This document shows, one piece after another, positions 34,601 through 37,492 of a DNA stretch of 37,492 nucleotides. This DNA comes from Dehalococcoidia bacterium (GTDB lineage: Bacteria; Chloroflexota; Dehalococcoidia; Dehalococcoidales; DAOWJC01). The DNA is taken from the NCBI GenBank assembly GCA_030640595.1, contig DAOWJC010000081.1, positions 1 through 37,492 of the forward strand. Reading direction: 5' to 3'. The notes beneath the pieces are model-generated. The model ran no database searches, was not told where the DNA came from, and saw nothing but the letters and a program-made list of their open reading frames with translations. The position numbers and the translations under genes were made by a program. Position 1 is the stretch's first letter; every line of letters starts with the position of its first letter.

Positions 34601-35708
34601 CATTGCTGGTAATGCTCATACGCTCCCTGGCTACCCTCTCCAGGCGCAATAATCCGATGCGGAACTGCTCTTGAATCAGCTCGCCAACAGTTCGCACTCG
34701 CCGGTTTCCTAGATGGTCAATATCATCTGTGGTATCAGCACCATTATTAACCATAATGATGTGCCTGACTATCTCGACAATATCTTCCTTGGTTAGAGTT
34801 CGTTGACTTTCTGGAACCTCAAGCCCTAACCGCTTATTAAGCTTATAACGACCTACACTCCCCAGGTCATAACGCTGGGAATTAAAGAACAGGTCGTTTA
34901 TTAGTTTTCTGGCACTTTCAATATTGGGTGGGTCGCCAGGGCGTAATTTTCTATAGATATCAATCAAGGCCTCAGGCTCGTCCCTAACCAAAGGCTCACG
35001 CTCTATAGTTGACCTGATAAATCGGTGCTCTGGAGAATCATCCTCTTTGGTGAACAAGCTGAGCAGTTGCTCATCACTACTGTAACCAAGAGCACGTAGC
35101 AGCGTGGTAATAGGAATCTTCCGTTTGCCATTTATCTTGGCTGAGATTACATCTCGGTTGCTGGCGTCAAACTCCAGCCAAGCCCCGCGGCTAGGAATTA
35201 GCTTGGCACGACATAATTCACGGCCACTGGTGGCATCTTCTTCAATGGTGAAGTAAATACCGGGGGAACGGAGTAACTGGCTTACTACTACCCGTTCAGC
35301 GCCACTGGTAATGAAGGTGCCTTTAGCTGTCATCAGAGGGATGTCGCCCAAAAATAGGTCTTGTTCCTTGATTTCCCCGGTTCCTTTAACCAGCAACTTT
35401 GCTCTGACATAGAGAGGGACTGAGTAGGTCAGGTCTTGCTGGCGACACTCTGGCTCAGTTTTCCAACTGTGAGGAATGCGGAACTCATAGTCTGTGAAGC
35501 TAAGCTCGAACCTGTTGCCAGTGACATCCTTGATAGGCGATACCCCCCCCAGCAATTGCTTTAGTCCCTTTTCCTGAAACCAGAGGAATGAGTTTAATTG
35601 AACTTCAATTAGATTAGGTACATCTAGTATCTGGGGTAACCTGGCATAAGATTTTCTGGAAACAGCAGGCATTCTCTTTCTAGTGTGTGTTGGTGACGCG
35701 AAAACCAT
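31674..35708 (-). CDS. rpoB: DNA-directed RNA polymerase subunit beta
   Basis: The protein is 1344 aa, ATG at 35708, with AAGGAGT upstream. Conserved regions are [12 protein letters not shown] at the N-terminus, the rifampicin pocket around [29 protein letters not shown] (split: [29 protein letters not shown]-like [10 protein letters not shown]), [32 protein letters not shown] and [18 protein letters not shown] near the end. Two lineage features stand out: a tandemly duplicated insert of about 60 residues before YLSADEE (residues about 485-600), and an acidic repetitive tail (about 1255-1344). The rif-pocket residues look wild type. Drives the operon with rpoC from the promoter at 35.85 kb. 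Confidence 0.98.
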   Translation of the reverse strand: MVFASPTHTRKRMPAVSRKSYARLPQILDVPNLIEVQLNSFLWFQEKGLKQLLGGVSPIKDVTGNRFELSFTDYEFRIPHSWKTEPECRQQDLTYSVPLYVRAKLLVKGTGEIKEQDLFLGDIPLMTAKGTFITSGAERVVVSQLLRSPGIYFTIEEDATSGRELCRAKLIPSRGAWLEFDASNRDVISAKINGKRKIPITTLLRALGYSSDEQLLSLFTKEDDSPEHRFIRSTIEREPLVRDEPEALIDIYRKLRPGDPPNIESARKLINDLFFNSQRYDLGSVGRYKLNKRLGLEVPESQRTLTKEDIVEIVRHIIMVNNGADTTDDIDHLGNRRVRTVGELIQEQFRIGLLRLERVARERMSITSNEAVTPRALVNIHPVVAAIREFFGGSQLSQFMDQTNPLAELTHKRRLSAMGPGGLSRERAGFDVRDVHFSHYGRICPIETPEGPNIGLIGSLATYGVINEHGFIETPYRWVITGVSNSYDGLLRKTTREAVVDNYGNTLVEAGATITRKHVSRLSKLPAARAIKVVPLTDAVVYISADYDKLLGKTTREAVLDDNGNTIVKAGATITPKHVSRLSKLPPRIVRVVPFVSDEVAYLSADEEDKYTIAQANAQLDQNSQFVEERVEARLADRYLQAVPDKIDFMDVSPKQVFSVAASLIPFLEHDDANRALMGSNMQRQAVPLVRPEAPLVATGMEIEAAKHSGQVLFAQNAGVVTSVTSSQIVVTEDDGNKRPYPLMKFVRTNQGTCINQRPIVNNGDRVEAGQVLADSSATEQGELALGQNVLCAFMSWKGYNFEDAIIISNRLVEEDKFTSIHIEKHELEARDTKLGPEEITRDIPNVGEESLRELDEDGIIRIGAEVSPGDILVGKITPKGETELSAEEKLLRAIFGEQAREVKDTSLRVPHGEWGKAINVKVFSGDDLPAGVNQWVQVWVAQKRRVSVGDKLAGRHGNKGVISIIAPAEDMPFLPGGTPVDIILNPIGVPSRMNIGQVLETHLGWSAQTLGFKVLTPVFDGADDTAIEDALARVWLAQKAGAINLDPGNENTTMQLELAKAWLESRGYDGERVFSDDYPGEAKEVCLRLWLEDLDIASRDLNAQELEQAVDKVSTEMNLTPPIIGKVILRDGYNGEPFDQPVTVGNIYIMKLNHLVEDKVHARSTGPYSLISQQPLGGKAQFGGQRFGEMEVWALEAYGAAHNLQEFLTIKSDDVTGRAKTYESIIKNEDILQPGVPESFKVLVKELRSLGLDIEVITEEKITPAGKTEVPELEAELKVEIEGEKVTPAGEITEVPELETEVPELEAELKVEVEGEKVTPAGETTEVPEPEAESEAEVEEENA
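31690..31945 (-). repeat. repeats encoding the acidic RpoB tail
   Basis: Three imperfect DNA repeats encode units like [28 protein letters not shown] and [20 protein letters not shown] at the RpoB C-terminus. Units are about 60-80 bases and still highly similar, suggesting recent or homogenised duplication. Confidence 0.85.
33893..34250 (-). repeat. tandem duplication inside rpoB
   Basis: Two units of about 178 bases encode [20 protein letters not shown]... and [20 protein letters not shown]..., each ending ISADYDK or YLSADEEDK. The DNA shares long blocks such as the tgcctccctggttgtttt stretch. The copies are about 70-75% alike at protein level by eye. Confidence 0.88.
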
Positions 35709-35840
35709 TCCTAGCTCTACTCCTTAAAACAGGCACGCAAAATTTTTGCATTACTGTGGTACTAATGCTGAGTAAGACCTGTGGCTAATAGAGAGATATA
35801 AATAAGGTAAAACCTTAGGAGGCATAATTAACAATCTACA

Positions 35841-35869
35841 ATCATACCACTAGAATTTATATTTGTCAA
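35841..35869 (-). promoter_or_regulatory. rpoBC promoter
   Basis: A perfect TTGACA (35869-35864) and TATGAT (35846-35841) are spaced by 17 bases and read toward rpoB. The leader would be about 125 bases and holds a small hairpin (TAAGGT/ACCTTA, 35803-35817). The IS target duplication starts 8 bases upstream of the -35. Confidence 0.8.
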
Positions 35870-35885
35870 GTCTTGTGTCATCAAG

Positions 35886-35908
35886 GGTGCTTCTCAATAA
35901 TGATTGAC
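35886..35908 (+). repeat. IS left terminal inverted repeat
   Basis: GGTGCTTCTC, five mismatched bases, then TGATTGAC; 18 of 23 positions pair with the right end. Preceded directly by the target duplication GTCATCAAG (35877-35885). Confidence 0.92.
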
Positions 35909-35961
35909 GAATAATCAATCCTGTTTTACACTTCTACCAAAAAGGTAGGAGTGTAGCAGAG

Positions 35962-37017
35962 ATGGACTATATGGGGCTAGAAAAGGTGGCTAGCAAGATG
36001 GCGATGGACATAGTAACAAGGGCAAGTGTAATTGAAATGCCGAAGTGTAAGTTCTGCGGTTCTAGTGATGTGGTAAAGAATGGCACAAGGGCTGGCACGC
36101 AATACTGGCTTTGTAAGGAATGTGGCAGGGGTTTTGTGGACAACAAGGCTCTGCCAAAGAGCAGATACCCGATAGAAGCGGTAAGCTCGGCGTTGTATAT
36201 GTATTTTACAGGTTCATCTCTTAACGACATTAAGAGGTATATAGAACAGCAATTCGGCACGGAGTTGCCTTCTGATTCAACCATATATAACTGGGTGGTA
36301 AAATTCTCCGAAATAGCCTCAAAAGAAGCTAAACAACATAAACCGACATCAATAGGCAATGTCTGGATTGCGGATGAGCTTTTTCTGTCAATCGGGGGCA
36401 AGAGATATTATCTCTGGGATGTCATAGACAGCAAAACAAGATACCTTATAGCCACCTACCTATCACCGAGGCGTGGAACGCAAGAAGCCAAGAAGTTAAT
36501 GGAATTGGCTTCAGAGAGAGCAGGGATAGTGCCTAAAGTGGTAATCACAGACTCGCTTGCCAGTTACCTAGACGGCATAGAGCTTGCCTTCGGCTCGGAA
36601 ACAAAGCACATCCAGAGCCACCCGTTTGCCAAAGAGGATAGCACCAGCCTTATTGAGAGGTGGCACGCCACGCTACGGGAACGCACAAAGGTAATGTGGG
36701 GAATGAAGAAGCCAGAAACAACTAGGGTGATACTGGATGGCTTTTTGGTGTTCTACAACTACTTTAGACCGCACGAAAGTTTGAATGATAAAACACCCGC
36801 AGAAGTAGCAGGCATAGATTATCCTTATAAGAATTGGCTGGATGTGGTGAAAAGCCAATCTCCATTAGGGCAATCTAATGAAAAAACTGATATACCGCTT
36901 GATGAAGAAGAGGTCGTTATCCATCCAACAAAGCCTTACAGGAAAAGGTTAAAACCAAAGAAGAAACGAAGGATAAGAGGCAGAATACAGACTACTTTAA
37001 GAGAGGTGAGACTATGA
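35962..37017 (+). CDS. DDE transposase, IS6-like with N-terminal zinc ribbon
   Basis: The protein is 351 aa, ATG at 35962; a second in-frame ATG at 35974 is possible. The N-terminal zinc ribbon has CKFCGSSDVVKNGTR and LCKECGRGF near residue 27-56, as in InsA-type DNA-binding heads. The catalytic triad by codon count is Asp138 (WIADELF), Asp197 (VITDSLASY) and Glu232 (TSLIERWHATLRERTK), a spacing of the IS6/IS26 type. The region FLVFYNYFRPHESLNDKTPAE is the usual RNase H-fold end (N-Y-RPH). The tail is very basic (KRLKPKKKRRIRGR). All key residues are present, so the element may be active. The exact IS family is uncertain because IS6 members usually make 8-bp duplications. Confidence 0.92.
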   Translation: MDYMGLEKVASKMAMDIVTRASVIEMPKCKFCGSSDVVKNGTRAGTQYWLCKECGRGFVDNKALPKSRYPIEAVSSALYMYFTGSSLNDIKRYIEQQFGTELPSDSTIYNWVVKFSEIASKEAKQHKPTSIGNVWIADELFLSIGGKRYYLWDVIDSKTRYLIATYLSPRRGTQEAKKLMELASERAGIVPKVVITDSLASYLDGIELAFGSETKHIQSHPFAKEDSTSLIERWHATLRERTKVMWGMKKPETTRVILDGFLVFYNYFRPHESLNDKTPAEVAGIDYPYKNWLDVVKSQSPLGQSNEKTDIPLDEEEVVIHPTKPYRKRLKPKKKRRIRGRIQTTLREVRL

Positions 37018-37086
37018 GTGTAAAATCAACACTACCGCATTATAGACCTTCGGACAAATTAGTTGCTAAACACCTTGCTCGGTATC

Positions 37087-37353
37087 TTATTTTAGGATAT
37101 GATGAGCGGTCAAAATCGCTTGGGTTATGGCGTAGGCTAAGGCTAACTTTACGTGTCCGTTTCTTACTTCCTCTTCGGTATGTCCTTCCACGACTTTGGA
37201 CAAAAAGGGGTCGTAACGAGATAAGAAACCCCTGTAGCCTGAATCATCAATGTCCGCCATTCTTTCAGGAATTAATTTTAGCTCTTCGTGCCATTTATCA
37301 AGAAAGGCAGTTAGAATCTGGTCAAAAACCCCTTCATTCTCTTGTCTATCCAT
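37087..37353 (-). CDS. antisense passenger protein of the insertion sequence
   Basis: The protein is 88 aa, ATG at 37353 with AAAGGAGA six bases upstream, one of the best ribosome sites in the window. It reads MDRQENEGVFDQILTAFLDK, includes WHEELKLIPERMADIDDSGY and RGFLSRYDPFLSKVVEGHTE, and ends in a hydrophobic Ala-rich helix. It is acidic and helical and does not resemble a transposase. It lies inside the terminal repeats, opposite to the transposase. The plus-strand frame over the same bases (37014-37481) has poor composition and runs past the IS end, so I prefer this one. Function unknown. Confidence 0.65.
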   Translation of the reverse strand: MDRQENEGVFDQILTAFLDKWHEELKLIPERMADIDDSGYRGFLSRYDPFLSKVVEGHTEEEVRNGHVKLALAYAITQAILTAHHILK

Positions 37354-37398
37354 TTGAATCTCCTTTGGAGTCTAGTATAGGGGTGAGAGATAATGTTA

Positions 37399-37421
37399 GT
37401 CAATCAAAACAGAGAAGCACC
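37399..37421 (-). repeat. IS right terminal inverted repeat
   Basis: Reverse complement reads GGTGCTTCTC, five mismatched bases, TGATTGAC. Followed directly by the second GTCATCAAG copy (37422-37430). Confidence 0.92.
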
Positions 37422-37443
37422 GTCATCAAGGGGGTTAGGAAAC

Positions 37444-37492
37444 ATGCCAGAAGGAATTATCCCGCACCACTTAACGAATAAGCTCTGTCAAA
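37444..37492 (+). CDS. possible start of a gene running off the window
   Basis: After AGGAAAC, an ATG opens MPEGIIPHHLTNKLCQ and stays open to the last base. Only 16 codons are visible, so this is no more than a candidate. It lies just outside the IS. Confidence 0.25.
   Translation, partial: MPEGIIPHHLTNKLCQ

Larger units (their letters stand above)
35886..37421 (+). mobile_element. complete insertion sequence, about 1536 bp
   Basis: Both ends carry a 23-base inverted repeat, GGTGCTTCTC-5 nt-TGATTGAC, at 35886-35908 and (reversed) 37399-37421. A 9-base direct repeat GTCATCAAG flanks it at 35877-35885 and 37422-37430, the mark of a recent, intact insertion. Inside are a DDE transposase on the plus strand and an antisense 88-aa ORF. 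Confidence 0.92.

Noticed and set aside
35751..35825. 24-codon ORF in the rpoB leader as an attenuator peptide
   Set aside because: No ribosome site, no run of regulatory codons and no terminator hairpin follows.
37014..37481. Plus-strand ORF of 155 codons after the transposase, overlapping its stop
   Set aside because: It runs through the right inverted repeat and the target duplication of the IS, has odd Arg/Leu/Ser-rich composition, and covers a minus-strand ORF with a far better ribosome site.

Overview
This 37.5 kb window looks like chromosomal DNA of an anaerobic, probably uncultured bacterium. RpoB/RpoC, the IlvD variant (EIVPGHVHL type) and the small zinc-ribbon relics remind me of Chloroflexota of the Dehalococcoidia type. 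That is an impression from protein style, not a tree. Nearly all genes are on the minus strand. The exceptions are a MarR regulator, a 3-hydroxyacyl-CoA dehydrogenase and an insertion sequence with its transposase.

Layout. Positions 1-7300 hold a sulfur region: ATP sulfurylase (sat), a sulfatase-like hydrolase, a CysD/CysH-type PP-loop enzyme, two full TauE/SafE anion exporters plus a decayed third one, small membrane proteins, a stand-alone Lrp ligand-binding domain, a NUMOD3/zinc-ribbon protein and a 44-aa ORF. Positions 7461-13238 hold ilvD, a fused TRAP permease, its binding lipoprotein and an SDR oxidoreductase. A divergent MarR gene lies at 13518. Positions 14169-18982 hold iorB, iorA, a 2-keto-4-pentenoate hydratase-type enzyme and two C_GCAxxG_C_C redox proteins. 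Positions 19192-20457 hold SDR gene relics, an MBL-fold lactonase-like hydrolase and small ORFs. Positions 20536-24287 hold two arylsulfotransferase-like beta-propellers and a type I phosphodiesterase-like protein. A divergent hbd-like gene lies at 24558. Positions 25457-27664 form an integration scar: transposase-like fragments, a phage-type protein, a tyrosine recombinase and the 5' half of a tRNA-Phe gene. Then come the core rpoC and rpoB genes with their terminator and promoter. A complete insertion sequence with 23-bp inverted repeats and a 9-bp target duplication sits just upstream of the rpoB promoter.

How it may work together. Three almost identical sigma70-type promoters at about 13.3, 19.2 and 24.4 kb carry the same palindrome (TCGT-3 nt-ACGA) between the -10 element and the start site. 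They face the SDR/TRAP operon, the redox/Ior operon and the phosphodiesterase/arylsulfotransferase operon. One of them is shared with the marR gene. The simplest reading is one MarR-controlled catabolic regulon: TRAP import of an organic acid, sulfate-ester or phosphoester handling, 2-oxoacid oxidation to acyl-CoA by Ior, hydratase/SDR/3-hydroxyacyl-CoA steps, and sulfur disposal via Sat and TauE. The substrate cannot be read from sequence. The recombinase beside a broken tRNA-Phe suggests that this accessory block, or part of it, is an island inserted next to rpoBC.
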